Shown here one piece after another: positions 26,116 through 35,320 of a stretch of DNA of 37,004 bases. Under the pieces are notes generated by a model. The model was not told the DNA's origin and made no database searches. It worked only from the letters and a program-made list of their open reading frames with translations. The DNA is from Balneolaceae bacterium (GTDB lineage: Bacteria; Bacteroidota; Rhodothermia; Balneolales; Balneolaceae), in NCBI GenBank assembly GCA_007123715.1, contig SKKO01000128.1, positions 1 to 37,004 on the forward strand, written 5' to 3'. Numbering within the stretch: the first letter of the stretch is position 1; each line of letters opens with the position of its first letter. The translations under genes and the position numbers were made by a program.

Positions 26116-26664
26116 TTATTCAATTTCTAAAATGGTGAGATTATGATTCGTATATATGCAAATGTCTGCTGCAATAGTCAGTGACTTTTCAACAATCTCC
26201 GTTGCAGATAAATTCGGCGCATTCTGTCTTAATGCACGTGCGGCTGCTAATGCAAACGATCCTCCGCTACCTATAGCAAGTATCTGGTCATCAGGTTCAA
26301 TCACATCACCCTGCCCTGAAATTAGGAGAGAGGTTTCTGAATCCATAACAACCAGCAGAGCCTCGAGTTTTTGCAGATATTTATCCTTTCGCCATTCTTT
26401 GGCCATTTCTACGGCTGCGCGTTGCAGATTTCCATTATAACTATTCAATTTTTCTTCAAACCGCTCAAATAATGTAAAAGCATCAGCGGTTGAACCTGCA
26501 AAACCTGCAAGAATCTTGCCGTTTTGCAATTTTCTAACTTTTTTTACTGTTGATTTTATTACGGTCTTGTCAAGTGTGGCCTGGCCATCGCTGCCTATTG
26601 CCACACTGCCATTATGTATTACACCGACAACTGTTGTTGCGTGAAGGTTTTTCAAACTATTCAT
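26116..26664 (-). CDS. hslV: HslV, peptidase subunit of the HslUV protease
   Basis: The 182-aa proteasome-like N-terminal threonine peptidase has [12 protein letters not shown], with the mature nucleophile Thr10 exposed after loss of a nine-residue propeptide, then [26 protein letters not shown] and [20 protein letters not shown] at 26715 would add 17 residues but overlaps the end of the RNase gene and gives an atypical N terminus, so the ATG at 26664 is preferred. It lies between the RNase G gene and hslU in one minus-strand operon and forms a dodecamer capped by HslU. Confidence 0.94.
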   Translation of the reverse strand: MNSLKNLHATTVVGVIHNGSVAIGSDGQATLDKTVIKSTVKKVRKLQNGKILAGFAGSTADAFTLFERFEEKLNSYNGNLQRAAVEMAKEWRKDKYLQKLEALLVVMDSETSLLISGQGDVIEPDDQILAIGSGGSFALAAARALRQNAPNLSATEIVEKSLTIAADICIYTNHNLTILEIE

Positions 26665-26695
26665 AAAAATTCGGTTTAGTAAAAGAGAGGGGAAT

Positions 26696-28432
26696 TTACC
26701 CGTGATTCTGGGCACGCGGCCTTTTTTGTCTCTGTGTTGTTACTTGTTTTTTATCTACTTTATTCTGCTCGTCTTTAGAGTAGAAATCAAGAGTATCTGC
26801 CTTTTGGTTGATTTCAATTTCATTTAACTGCTCCTGATGGGCTTCAAGTATCTCATCCAGCGGTTGACCCTGAAGCACCACATCGTTGATTTCAAGGTCG
26901 GAACCTGCAAGAGTTGCCTTGAATTCGTTGAGGGAAATGGTACTGTCAGCGATAAAAGAGATTCTCATTCTGAATCTGAAAATCCATTTCCAGCGCTGGC
27001 TGAAAAATCCCTTGCACAAGAAAGACCGGAGATAGGGATTCACGTAAACATCGACTGCCCGGTATTCAGTACTGTATTTGAACTTGCTGAGCCAGCTTTC
27101 AAGATCCGTTATAATAGTATCCTGGCTAACCACACTACCTGCGCCGCCGCACATTGGACAAACCTTCGAAACGGAATTGACAACACTTGGCCTGATTCGC
27201 TGACGGGTGATTTGTATCAAGCCGAAATCACTCATTCCAATTACATTGGTTTTGGCCTGGTCTTTTTTAAACTCTTTTCTGAGTTCGTCATATATTTTCT
27301 TTCGGTTTTTGGCATCGCGGAGGTCAATAAAATCCACAACAATAATACCGCCGATATCCCTCAGGCGCAGTTGTTTGGCAATTTCACGGGCTGCCTCAAG
27401 GTTGGTTTTCAGGGAATTATCTTCCTGCTTTTCCTTTGCTGCATAGGGCCCTGAATTTACATCAACCACATACATGGCTTCGGTCTGTTCAAATATCAAG
27501 TATCCACCGGATTGCATCCGGACCCTTGGGCTAAAAATCGAGTTTACATCCTGACCTATTTTAACATGGTCAAAAATGTGATCGCGCCCTTTATATAACT
27601 GTACAGCTGGTACCATTTTCGGGGCAATCTGCGAAACATAGCTTTTAACGGATTTATATAACTGGTAATCATCAATCAGGACTCTGTCGTATTGTTTTGC
27701 AAAAAGGTCTCTGATCAGGCTTTCTGTGATATCCAGGTCTTTATACAGGAGTGTGGGGGGTTTGGCATTTTCAAGTTTATTGAGAATCCGTTCCCATTTT
27801 TTCAGAACGGTTCGCATATCTTCTTCAAGTGCTTCCTTATTTTGGCTCTGGGCAACTGTTCGTATGATGACTCCAAAACCCTCCGGTAGCATAGCGCCAA
27901 CCGTACTTTTTAAACGCCTGCGTTCGCTGTTATTCGAGATCTTTTTAGAAACCGCGATATATTCACCCATTGGGATAAGCACAAGGAAACGCCCTGCTAT
28001 CGTGATATCAGTGGATACGCGAGGCCCCTTGGAACCAATGGGTTCCTTAACGATCTGAACCAGCAGGTTCTGGTTATTTTTCAGCATTTTCCCTGCAAGA
28101 ACCTGCTTGTCATTATTTGACAATTTATTGAAGTTCTTAAGATCCTCACGCGCTGAAGACGGTACGCTTTTTTCACCATTTAACATCATCAAGTATGATC
28201 CAAGATGATCACCCGCATCTGAAAAGTGAAGAAAAGCATCCTTTTCCATGCCTACATCAATAAATGCAGCACGGATTCCACTCATCACCTTGTGTACCCT
28301 TGCAAGATAAATATCACCAACTGTTCGCTGGTTATCTTCGGATTCTATAAAAAGTTGTGCTAATTCTCCATTTTCTAAAAGCGCAACCCGGGTCTGTTTG
28401 CCAGAACTGTGTATAATAATTTGGTTTTTCAT
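26696..28432 (-). CDS. rng: Ribonuclease G/E family endoribonuclease
   Basis: The 578-aa RNase G-type enzyme has an S1 domain (about 36-125, [24 protein letters not shown]) and a catalytic domain with Asp324 in VVDVNSG and Asp367 in VVDFIDL, 43 residues apart as in E. coli RNase E. The zinc-link CPMC (Cys425, Cys428) is present. Length and architecture fit RNase G with a charged C-terminal tail (about residues 535-578, rich in Lys/Gln/Arg), not the long RNase E scaffold. It would process 5S/16S rRNA precursors and mRNA. It leads the rng-hslV-hslU operon. Confidence 0.93.
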   Translation of the reverse strand: MKNQIIIHSSGKQTRVALLENGELAQLFIESEDNQRTVGDIYLARVHKVMSGIRAAFIDVGMEKDAFLHFSDAGDHLGSYLMMLNGEKSVPSSAREDLKNFNKLSNNDKQVLAGKMLKNNQNLLVQIVKEPIGSKGPRVSTDITIAGRFLVLIPMGEYIAVSKKISNNSERRRLKSTVGAMLPEGFGVIIRTVAQSQNKEALEEDMRTVLKKWERILNKLENAKPPTLLYKDLDITESLIRDLFAKQYDRVLIDDYQLYKSVKSYVSQIAPKMVPAVQLYKGRDHIFDHVKIGQDVNSIFSPRVRMQSGGYLIFEQTEAMYVVDVNSGPYAAKEKQEDNSLKTNLEAAREIAKQLRLRDIGGIIVVDFIDLRDAKNRKKIYDELRKEFKKDQAKTNVIGMSDFGLIQITRQRIRPSVVNSVSKVCPMCGGAGSVVSQDTIITDLESWLSKFKYSTEYRAVDVYVNPYLRSFLCKGFFSQRWKWIFRFRMRISFIADSTISLNEFKATLAGSDLEINDVVLQGQPLDEILEAHQEQLNEIEINQKADTLDFYSKDEQNKVDKKQVTTQRQKRPRAQNHG

Positions 28433-28724
28433 GCAAAAAATGAAATTTCATCAGCATATCGCGCAGTTTTCTTTCCAATACAAAAAAGAAGCCGGATTTC
28501 AGACCGGTACTTGAAAATGATATTTGGCAGGAATAATAACCGGTGTTGGAAGGACGAAATGCTGTGATGTTATAATTCTCGTTTAAAAATGATTGGGCTG
28601 TGCGAAGGCCTTCGGATTCATTCAAATCATACTTATACTCCCGGCTGTTTTCATCCGGCAGAGCGTAAGAGAAAAGGGTTAAAATCGATTCTATAATTCT
28701 GTAAAATAATGACTTCAGTGCCAT
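28332..28724 (-). CDS. Uncertain small hypothetical protein overlapping rng
   Basis: A 130-codon frame starts at the ATG at 28724 and runs 101 bases into the rng coding region in another frame. The first ~96 residues read like a plausible protein with a hydrophobic N-terminal stretch (LFYRIIESILTLFSYAL). The last ~34 are only an out-of-frame reading of rng. Either the true gene was truncated by a frameshift or deletion near 28432, or this is not a gene. I recognise no domain. Confidence 0.3.
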   Translation of the reverse strand: MALKSLFYRIIESILTLFSYALPDENSREYKYDLNESEGLRTAQSFLNENYNITAFRPSNTGYYSCQISFSSTGLKSGFFFVLERKLRDMLMKFHFLHEKPNYYTQFWQTDPGCAFRKWRISTTFYRIRR

Positions 28725-28936
28725 ATAAGAGGAACTTCACACAAGTTTTTGTCCAATGGTAATATAGTGTAAAGTTATTTAATAATTAAACGTGGTTAAA
28801 ATATAAATATAGAAGGTTTTTGTTCCCGGTTGTTTTCCATGGTATGATTGCCCGCTGTACGCTATGAATTTTGCGATACGGTTGATAGAAGGGTAAGTCA
28901 TTCCCATTCCCATGCTATTTTACTGTGGACACGATA

Positions 28937-30205
28937 CTATTGCGATTCCCGTTTTATTGAAGCTCCGACCCGATTAAGCTTGTCTTCAAGTTTTTCATAA
29001 CCCCGGTCAAGATGATAAACCCTCAGGATTTCAGAGGTTCCTTCTGCCACAAGCCCGGCCATGACCAGGCTCACGCTTGCACGCAGATCGGTACTCATTA
29101 CCGCTGCCCCTTTTAACGGTGTTTTTCCATGTATGGTTACCTTGTTTTTATCTACCCGCAGATTGGCTCCAAGGCGGTTCAATTCGGGTACATAACTAAA
29201 TCTGTCAAAATATACTGTATCTGTAACGGTACTGATTCCATTTGCCTGGGTCATGAGTGTAGCCCACTGTGCCTGCAGATCAGTTGGAAAGCCCGGATAA
29301 GTTTTGGTTTTAATACTCACCGGATTAATTTTCTCTGCCGACCTGATGAAGATTGTTGAATCGCCGATCTCAATATCCACACCGAGTTTGTTGAATGTTT
29401 GTGGAAAATTACCAAGATCATCGGGCTTGCAGCCGGTAAGCGTTAGCTCAGAACGGGGATGCAAGGCTGCTGCAATCATATAGGTCCCGGTTTCAATTCT
29501 GTCCGGATCATTTGAAAATTCGATCCCCCGGAGGTTGTCAACTTTTCGAATTGTTAGAGTGCCTGTTCCAATACCCTCTATGTCTGCCCCCATTTTTTGC
29601 AGCATTCTGCACAACAATACCACATCCGGTTCTTTGGCTGCATTTTTAATCACAAAATGCCTGGCCCGCTTTACAGCCCCCAATATCAGGTTTATGGTTG
29701 CTCCTACACTGCTTGGTTCGAGGGTAAACTCCCCGCCATCTACGAACTCTCCCGACATGGATGCGTAAACATATCCCTGGTCATGCTTAATCTGAATGCC
29801 CATTTTTTCAAACCCTTGCAGGTGGAGGTCAACAGGACGGGGTCCCCAGGCACATCCCCCGGGCAGGGATACTTTCGCTTCACCTGAATGGCCAATTAAA
29901 GCGCCGAGCATATAAAAGGATGCCCTCATTTTACGAACAAGGTCGTAGGGAGCATATGTATTGTTGAGACCGGCAGGATCAATAATCAGGCTGTTTTCAA
30001 CGCCATTAAAATGAACATCCGTACCCGTTTCAGCAATTACATTGTTAAACGTGTAGATATCCTGCAATCTTGGGATGAGCGACAAACGTGTAGGGGTGTT
30101 TCCCAATAGTGCTGCAGCCATCAAGGGTAAAGCCGCATTTTTTGACCCGCTTATTGGAATGGTACCGATTAATGGAGTTGGGCCTTCAATAACAAATTTA
30201 TCCAC
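28937..30205 (-). CDS. murA: UDP-N-acetylglucosamine 1-carboxyvinyltransferase
   Basis: The 422-aa enzyme makes UDP-GlcNAc-enolpyruvate, the first committed step of peptidoglycan synthesis. SGSKNAALPLMAAALL (19-34) has the conserved Lys22-Asn23, and LPGGCAWGPRPVDLHL (114-129) carries the PEP-reactive Cys118, so fosfomycin sensitivity is predicted at the target. The C half has YDRF-like YFDRFSYVPELNRLGA and DLRASVSLVMAGLVAEG. The start is GTG. Its start lies one base beyond the stop of the upstream biotin carrier gene, so the two are co-transcribed. Confidence 0.96.
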   Translation of the reverse strand: MDKFVIEGPTPLIGTIPISGSKNAALPLMAAALLGNTPTRLSLIPRLQDIYTFNNVIAETGTDVHFNGVENSLIIDPAGLNNTYAPYDLVRKMRASFYMLGALIGHSGEAKVSLPGGCAWGPRPVDLHLQGFEKMGIQIKHDQGYVYASMSGEFVDGGEFTLEPSSVGATINLILGAVKRARHFVIKNAAKEPDVVLLCRMLQKMGADIEGIGTGTLTIRKVDNLRGIEFSNDPDRIETGTYMIAAALHPRSELTLTGCKPDDLGNFPQTFNKLGVDIEIGDSTIFIRSAEKINPVSIKTKTYPGFPTDLQAQWATLMTQANGISTVTDTVYFDRFSYVPELNRLGANLRVDKNKVTIHGKTPLKGAAVMSTDLRASVSLVMAGLVAEGTSEILRVYHLDRGYEKLEDKLNRVGASIKRESQ

Positions 30206-30206
30206 T

Positions 30207-30707
30207 TTAAGATATAACTAATAAATGTTGATTTTTTTCTACGCTATCACCGGCTTTTACAAGCAGAGCAGATATGATGCCTCCCGCCGGTGCCTTCAGT
30301 TCATTTTCCATTTTCATGGCTTCCAGAATCACAAGCGGCTGACCTGCATCCACTTTGTCGCCTGGTTGTATCATGATTTCCAGGATTTTTCCAGGCATAG
30401 GAGCATTTAAATCCCCTTCTTTTTTACCTGTCTGATTTTTAAATCCGAGCTTTTCAAGAAGCAGGGTTTGTTCATCCTTTACAATGGTTTCTAAAAAAAC
30501 TCCATTCAGTGCAAATGATACGCTGCTGCCATTCACGTGTATATTATCAAATTTGTAGAGTTTGGTTCCCGATCTTAGTAAGATCCGGCCATTATTCTGT
30601 TCCACAATTTCAAACTCCAATATTTCATCATTGATTCGGGCCAGGGATCGGTTTCTGTCAATCTCAACCCGATATACTATATCATTAATGAGCGTTTCAA
30701 ACAGCAT
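30207..30707 (-). CDS. Biotin carboxyl carrier protein of an acyl-CoA carboxylase
   Basis: The 166-aa protein has a C-terminal biotinyl/lipoyl domain (about 98-166) with the biotinylation site EAMKMEN, Lys132 in the canonical AMKM, and the lead-in APMPGKILEIMIQPGDKV. The N-terminal part (1-90) is a beta-rich region like that preceding the carrier domain in propionyl- or methylcrotonyl-CoA carboxylase alpha chains, here as a separate protein. It may serve the carboxylase beta chain encoded at 11105-12715, but no biotin carboxylase is in the window. It overlaps the small upstream gene by 11 bases and abuts murA. Confidence 0.9.
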   Translation of the reverse strand: MLFETLINDIVYRVEIDRNRSLARINDEILEFEIVEQNNGRILLRSGTKLYKFDNIHVNGSSVSFALNGVFLETIVKDEQTLLLEKLGFKNQTGKKEGDLNAPMPGKILEIMIQPGDKVDAGQPLVILEAMKMENELKAPAGGIISALLVKAGDSVEKNQHLLVIS

Positions 30708-30969
30708 GGCTTTGAATTTGTTTTAAACCCGATTTGGTAGCCTTAAATGCAAAGCGGCCCATATTATCAGAATCATAAAACGGAGAAACCGAACGCATTG
30801 AATGTCTGTCAAATACTTCAATGTAGCCATGGTTAACAAGCTTCATCAAATCATCGCGGATGGCGCCAAAGGGGAGACCGGTTTCTGATAAAATATGCTC
30901 AACGGTTTCAGGAAAGATAAGTTCTCTGAGAATGGCTGTTTCAGATGAAGTAAGTTTTGTTTTGGCCAT
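30697..30969 (-). CDS. Small winged-helix-like hypothetical protein
   Basis: The 90-aa protein, from the ATG at 30969 (MAKTKLTSSETAILRE), has a pattern of short helices and a final strand pair (ETVEHILSETGLPFGAIRDDLMKLVNHGYIEVF) typical of winged helix-turn-helix DNA-binding domains. A longer frame to 31110 exists but would overlap the upstream lipoprotein gene by about 98 bases. It overlaps the biotin carrier gene by 11 bases. It may be a local regulator or a nucleic-acid-binding accessory; the function is unknown. Confidence 0.6.
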   Translation of the reverse strand: MAKTKLTSSETAILRELIFPETVEHILSETGLPFGAIRDDLMKLVNHGYIEVFDRHSMRSVSPFYDSDNMGRFAFKATKSGLKQIQSHAV

Positions 30970-31012
30970 AATGATCAAAGATAGAGTCAATTCGTTCGAA
31001 AGACAATCCGTT

Positions 31013-31531
31013 TTATTGAATTTGAATATCTCCGTAGGTGATAATGTTCCTTTTAAAATCTTCCAGGATAATCCGGTAGATTCCTTGTGGATTTTCCTGG
31101 AATTGAGCAATGGATAACGGGTTCAAAGGAATGGTGTACAGCCCTGTCATTAGAGGGCTTGAGAGCTCTTCATGTAGAAAACGGATATTACTGGTATCAT
31201 ACAAAACAAATGCCCGCAACCCCGAAACGGCATCAATTCCGGTAACCTGAATATTGATGAATGCCCTGCCATTAGACTGAACCGGATTTGGGAAAGCGGG
31301 ATCCACAATCACCAGCCCCAGAAAAAATGGGGCAATACGCCAGTCATCAGGATCACGGTTTCCGTCTACAATTTCCCCGCGGTCGTTGGTTTGCGTGATA
31401 CCACTGGCAAGGTTAAATGCTTCCCTTTCAAACTCCCGTTGGCTGTCATTCTGGCTGCAACCTGTTAAAAAAGAAAGGATTAATGAAAACGATAGTAATA
31501 ACTTGTATGGTTGTTTTAGCCGGATAAACAT
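31013..31531 (-). CDS. Hypothetical lipoprotein
   Basis: From the ATG at 31531 this is a 172-aa lipoprotein with the signal MFIRLKQPYKLLLSFSLILS followed by FLTGC. The rest is soluble with a beta-strand-rich pattern (VTGIDAVSGLRAFVLYDTSN, GLYTIPLNPLSI, GIYRIILEDFKRNIITYGDIQIQ). I recognise no family. A frame open to 31576 would place the signal peptide internally, so the inner ATG is preferred. It heads the minus-strand murA cluster. Confidence 0.7.
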   Translation of the reverse strand: MFIRLKQPYKLLLSFSLILSFLTGCSQNDSQREFEREAFNLASGITQTNDRGEIVDGNRDPDDWRIAPFFLGLVIVDPAFPNPVQSNGRAFINIQVTGIDAVSGLRAFVLYDTSNIRFLHEELSSPLMTGLYTIPLNPLSIAQFQENPQGIYRIILEDFKRNIITYGDIQIQ

Positions 31532-31624
31532 TGAAAAGTAGTTATCATCATTGGCACATAACCAAATCTTATTCATAACAGATGTAAATCTTCGTATTTT
31601 ACACGTTTAACAAAACAAAAAATT

Positions 31625-31966
31625 ATGATACAAGTTTACGGAATCAAAAACTGTAACAAAATCCGCGATACACTGAAATGGCTTGAGGTGCAGGACATTG
31701 ATTATCATTTTTATGACTTGAAGAAGGAACCCTTATCAAGGGAAGAACTCGAAGAGTTTGTTCACAGAATCGGACTGGATGTACTGGTTAACAGCAAAGG
31801 AACGACATACCGCCAGCTCGGTTTAAATGAAAAAAATCTGAATGAGAAAGAGCTTTTTGAACAGCTACTTGAAAATCAGACTATGATGAAACGCCCTGTT
31901 TTAGTAAAAGATGAAGCAATTCTGGTTGGATATGATGAGGAGGCTTTTGAAGCATTTATCGAGTAA
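31625..31966 (+). CDS. ArsC/Spx/YffB-family thioredoxin-fold protein
   Basis: The 113-aa protein opens with IQVYGIKNCNKIRDTLKWLE, the thioredoxin-fold start of the ArsC-like family, with one redox Cys10 and no Cxx[24 protein letters not shown] is the typical C-terminal end with the cis-proline RPV. Members include glutathione-linked arsenate reductases and the regulators Spx/MgsR. No ars genes are near, so arsenate reduction is not supported by context. It is followed by an overlapping DUF3108 gene. Confidence 0.85.
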   Translation: MIQVYGIKNCNKIRDTLKWLEVQDIDYHFYDLKKEPLSREELEEFVHRIGLDVLVNSKGTTYRQLGLNEKNLNEKELFEQLLENQTMMKRPVLVKDEAILVGYDEEAFEAFIE

Positions 31967-32753
31967 GGCCGTATTATGCGCGGTACTTTTTTTGCCTTTT
32001 AGTCACGCGCTCGCGCAGGCGCCGCTTACATTTGAGAGAAATTCACCACCTACCATGCAAATGCTTATGGATGCACGCGAGGTTTTTGAATATGAGGTAA
32101 GATATGGTTTCATGACACTTGGATGGGTAGATGTTGAATTACTTCCGGATACCACTATAAACGGTGAAAAGGCATATCACATGAGAACAAGGATTCGTTC
32201 GAATAACAGGATACTATTTGTAGGTACACGGATTGTAAACTATGAAAATATCTTCCGGTTCAATGAAAAATGGCCATACAGTTATGTTTTCTGGCGTGAT
32301 GATATCCACGATGAGGAATACGAGAGTGCAAAAATAATTTTCGACCGTGATCAAAAGCTTGTCCATTTTTATGAGAAAGGCGAATTCATGGAATCACTCG
32401 ACTTAATTGAACCGGCAAGCGGCGGGGATACAATCTTTTATTACTCACGTATGTTTGCCGGTATAAGAACACCATATGAACTACCCGCCTATATTGAAAA
32501 TGATCTTGGCTTTGTACGCGCAGAAAGCAGCCCCCGCATTGAAATACGCAGTTATGATGCTTTTGATGAACCTATAAAAACATATCTAAGCGAAGGTACT
32601 GCTGATGTGGATGGGCCTTTTGGATTTAGAGGGAGTTTTAAATCGTGGTTCTCTGCTGACGATCTGCGTGTGCCGGTAGAAGCACATGTACGTGTAATCT
32701 TTGGGAATGTGAAAGTAAGGTTAATTTCATACGAGCGTCATGGAACCAATTAA
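31932..32753 (+). CDS. DUF3108-family secreted protein
   Basis: From the ATG at 31932 the protein is 273 aa with a signal peptide (about 1-29, [11 protein letters not shown]...LAQ). The body ([69 protein letters not shown]) matches DUF3108, a periplasmic or outer-membrane-linked beta protein of unknown function in Bacteroidota and Proteobacteria. An in-frame ATG at 31911 is an alternative. It overlaps the ArsC-like gene by 35 bases and dut by 14, so the three form an operon. Confidence 0.8.
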   Translation: MMRRLLKHLSSKAVLCAVLFLPFSHALAQAPLTFERNSPPTMQMLMDAREVFEYEVRYGFMTLGWVDVELLPDTTINGEKAYHMRTRIRSNNRILFVGTRIVNYENIFRFNEKWPYSYVFWRDDIHDEEYESAKIIFDRDQKLVHFYEKGEFMESLDLIEPASGGDTIFYYSRMFAGIRTPYELPAYIENDLGFVRAESSPRIEIRSYDAFDEPIKTYLSEGTADVDGPFGFRGSFKSWFSADDLRVPVEAHVRVIFGNVKVRLISYERHGTN

Positions 32754-33192
32754 CGTTTACTTTCAAAAACTGGAACATGGCTCAGATTTGCCGTTACCTG
32801 TATATGAGTCACCGGAAGCTGCCGGAATGGATCTGCGAGCCGCTCTTATTGAACCGCTGGTTCTGAAAGCCGGTGAGCGTGCTCTAATCCCAACCGGTTT
32901 AAAAATGGCCATTCCGCCCGGCTATGAAGCGCAAATAAGGCCACGCAGCGGACTTGCCTGGAAAAACGGTATTACCATGCTCAATTCACCCGGCACAATC
33001 GATTCCGATTACAGGGGAGAGGTAAAAGTGCTGGCCATCAATCACGGAAAGGAAGATTTTACGATACATCACGGTGACAGGATTGCACAAATGATTATTG
33101 CACCTGTTTTACGCGCAGTACCCGTGGATGTTGATCGGCTCACCGAAAGTGAACGTTCCGAAGGCGGATTTGGTAGCACAGGAGTGAAATAG
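32740..33192 (+). CDS. dut: Deoxyuridine 5'-triphosphate nucleotidohydrolase (dUTPase)
   Basis: The 150-aa trimeric dUTPase has all five motifs: AGMDLRA (28-34), PRSGLA (68-73), [11 protein letters not shown] (85-95), GDRIAQ (112-117) and GGFGSTG (142-148). It converts dUTP to dUMP, protecting DNA from uracil and feeding thymidylate synthase. Together with the dCTP deaminase encoded at 19575 it forms the two-step route from dCTP. It overlaps the DUF3108 gene by 14 bases. Confidence 0.96.
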   Translation: MEPINVYFQKLEHGSDLPLPVYESPEAAGMDLRAALIEPLVLKAGERALIPTGLKMAIPPGYEAQIRPRSGLAWKNGITMLNSPGTIDSDYRGEVKVLAINHGKEDFTIHHGDRIAQMIIAPVLRAVPVDVDRLTESERSEGGFGSTGVK

Positions 33193-33277
33193 ATAAAACT
33201 TCGGTTTACAGTACGTAACGAAAACACACACTCCTTGTACAAATTTTACAACAGAGTTTAAATATCACAGGCAGTTT

Positions 33278-34561
33278 TTGAGAGAAAAATTCCGGCCATA
33301 TATCGATCTGGTCAAAACCAATACTCACTACAGAAGATTGTGGCTGGCACAGATTATATCCAATTTTGGTGACTGGTTCGGCATTCTGGCAGTCTATGCC
33401 ATTATTCAGCAATACAGCGGATCTGAACTTCTGCTCGGTCTCATTATCGTCGTGAAAATGCTGAGTCTCGCTATTTTTTCACCTTTAGCCGGCTTTATTA
33501 CCGATAGGTTCAACCGGCGGCAGTTGATGATCATGAGTGATATTGCAAGAGGAATTCTTGTTCTTGGCTTTATACTTATCACAACTTCAGATTTACTCTG
33601 GCTTGCTTATGCCATCACTGCCATGCAAATGGTATTCTCAGCTATTTTTGAACCCGCAAAAACATCATCTATTCCCAATGTTACCGCTCCACAGGAATTG
33701 GTATTTGCGAATATCTTGTCAGCAGCTTCCTGGAGTCTGATATTTACAACAGGAATGGCCATCGGGGGATTTGCAACCGCTTATCTCGGAACGGATTTGG
33801 TTTTTATCATCAACGCTATCACATACGGTGTTTCCGGAGTGTTTATTTACAGGGCAGTAATCCCTCAGAAGGAGATGTCGGATGAACAAAAAATAGAAAA
33901 CCGCAACCCGATTCGGGGGATTCTTGAAGGTTTTCGGTATTTAATCAATAACAATGATGTACTGCGACCGACATTGGCGAAAGGTACATTTACCATGTGT
34001 ATGGGTGCATTGATTTACATGCTTATTATTGTCTCTGATGAAATACTTATGATGGGCAGTATAGGGCTGGGTATTCTTTATGCAGCACGCGGTGTCGGCA
34101 CCGGAATTGGCCCGGTACTCGGAAGAAGGCTTTTCAGAAAAGAATCGGGCTGGATCAGGTCTATTGGAATCTTTATGATTTTCAGCGGATTCATGTATGC
34201 GGTAATCGGCAGTCTGCAGTCGGTAGTTTTGATGAGTATTTTTGTAATGATAGCTCATATGGCCTCTGGCAGTAATTGGGTTTTCAGTACGGTGCTTTTA
34301 CAGAGAAGAACACCGGATACGTTAAGGGGCCGGGTTTTCAGTACAGAATGGCTGCTTTTTACCCTCGCACAGTCTGTTTCTGTTACAGCCGCAGCCCTGA
34401 TTCTGGAATTTAACATTTTATCTATTCGTCAAACTATCACACTTTTCTCGGTTTTGCTCATCCTGTCCGGAATACTCTGGCTTTGTAAAGTAGCCCCGAA
34501 AGAGGAGGCGGAAGAGAAACCCGTGATCGAAAAATTTGCATTCGAGTCTTCAGGGAAATAA
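33278..34561 (+). CDS. Major facilitator superfamily transporter
   Basis: The 427-aa protein has about 12 hydrophobic helices. An MFS motif-A-like loop, GFITDRFNRRQLMIMSDIARG, lies between helices 2 and 3, and a second loop lies near the middle. The style (NTHYRRLWLAQIISNFGDWFGILA) matches the MFS_3/enterobactin-exporter-like group, proton-coupled exporters of small molecules. The start is TTG at 33278; no suitable upstream ATG was seen and the next internal ATG would remove helix 1. The substrate cannot be assigned. It follows dut by 85 bases and may be a separate unit. Confidence 0.87.
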   Translation: MREKFRPYIDLVKTNTHYRRLWLAQIISNFGDWFGILAVYAIIQQYSGSELLLGLIIVVKMLSLAIFSPLAGFITDRFNRRQLMIMSDIARGILVLGFILITTSDLLWLAYAITAMQMVFSAIFEPAKTSSIPNVTAPQELVFANILSAASWSLIFTTGMAIGGFATAYLGTDLVFIINAITYGVSGVFIYRAVIPQKEMSDEQKIENRNPIRGILEGFRYLINNNDVLRPTLAKGTFTMCMGALIYMLIIVSDEILMMGSIGLGILYAARGVGTGIGPVLGRRLFRKESGWIRSIGIFMIFSGFMYAVIGSLQSVVLMSIFVMIAHMASGSNWVFSTVLLQRRTPDTLRGRVFSTEWLLFTLAQSVSVTAAALILEFNILSIRQTITLFSVLLILSGILWLCKVAPKEEAEEKPVIEKFAFESSGK

Positions 34562-34979
34562 TTCCGGATCGACTCCTCTGCCTGCCCCTGTTGGGAATTA
34601 CTGTTGACACGACAGTAGGGTATATTTCAATAGTCAAAACATTAAACTCCACGTTGATCAGCATTTGGTCTTATTCTATTGTACAGATACATCATAAATA
34701 AAATTATGCAATCGGGTCTGGACATATTTTTTACAAATGAGCAGGGATTATAAGATTCCACCTATAAAAATGCTGTCGGTCGTTGGAACAATTCCTTTTC
34801 CGGATTGAGGAGCTATTTCCAGTATTTCTGCCACAATTGAGATCGTTCGCCAGGTTGCGTCGGGGTAAATCGATTTGAAGCGGTATATGATCAACAGATA
34901 AAATTTTTTCTGTGTTTTAGCGATACGTTGATTTATTTGTGTTTATTACATTTTCTGTAATCATCGAAATCTTTGTTGA
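34562..34979. other. Intergenic region upstream of the GH67 remnant
   Basis: This 418-base stretch has no reading frame of convincing length on either strand. It contains the T-rich words TTTTTTCTG and TTTATTTGTGTTTATTACA before the remnant. No repeat or hairpin of note was seen. It may contain decayed sequence, since the next frame is itself a remnant. Confidence 0.5.
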
Positions 34980-35300
34980 ATGCAATTCATAAAGCAGGTT
35001 AATCTGATTATTTTTGCCATTTTGCCCTTAACCGGTATGAGCCATGTTAAGGGCGAAGATGGATACAGGATGTGTTTAAGGTATGTTAAAATTGAAAATC
35101 AGTGTCTGCCCGATGAATACAAGTCTCAAATTAATTCCATTCATTCAACAGCAGAAACACCAGCGCCGGAATCTGAATGGAACAGAGAAAGAATCTTCAT
35201 CATTGCGGCTAATGAAGATGTGGATGTTTTACAAAAATTTGGGACAAATTATTTACATCCCGGATTACTGGTATGGCCGATAAAAATACAAGAACAATGA
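34980..35300 (+). pseudogene. Internally deleted N-terminal fragment of a GH67 alpha-glucuronidase
   Basis: The 106-codon frame has a signal peptide (MQFIKQVNLIIFAILPLTG) followed by GEDGYRMCLRYVKI, which matches the EDGY-LWLRY N terminus of GH67 alpha-glucuronidases, then a YKSQI segment. Residues 69-81 (RIFIIAANEDVDVL) resemble the VIAANTDIGVLYG strand of the same family, which normally lies tens of residues farther in. The remaining ~500-600 residues, including the catalytic barrel, are absent; a normal GH67 is about 680-720 aa. It therefore looks like a decayed gene with an internal deletion and a lost 3' part. Homology is judged by eye, not by a search. Confidence 0.6.
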
Positions 35301-35320
35301 TCATTAAATCTGATTACTAA

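Noticed and set aside
26106-26123. TTG start for hslU six codons upstream
   Set aside because: The ATG at 26105 gives a family-typical N terminus and follows the hslV stop without overlap.
26665-26715. GTG start for hslV
   Set aside because: It would add 17 residues before the short propeptide and overlap rng; the ATG at 26664 is more typical.
30970-31110. 47-codon extension of the winged-helix gene
   Set aside because: It overlaps the lipoprotein gene by about 98 bases and adds a stretch without the domain pattern; MAKTKLTSSE is a natural start.
31625-31966. Arsenate-resistance operon
   Set aside because: The ArsC-like protein has no ars neighbours (arsB, arsR, acr3) and belongs to a family with many non-arsenate members.
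34562-34979. Possible decayed coding sequence on the minus strand before the GH67 fragment
   Set aside because: Short open stretches are interrupted by stops in all frames and no family could be recognised.
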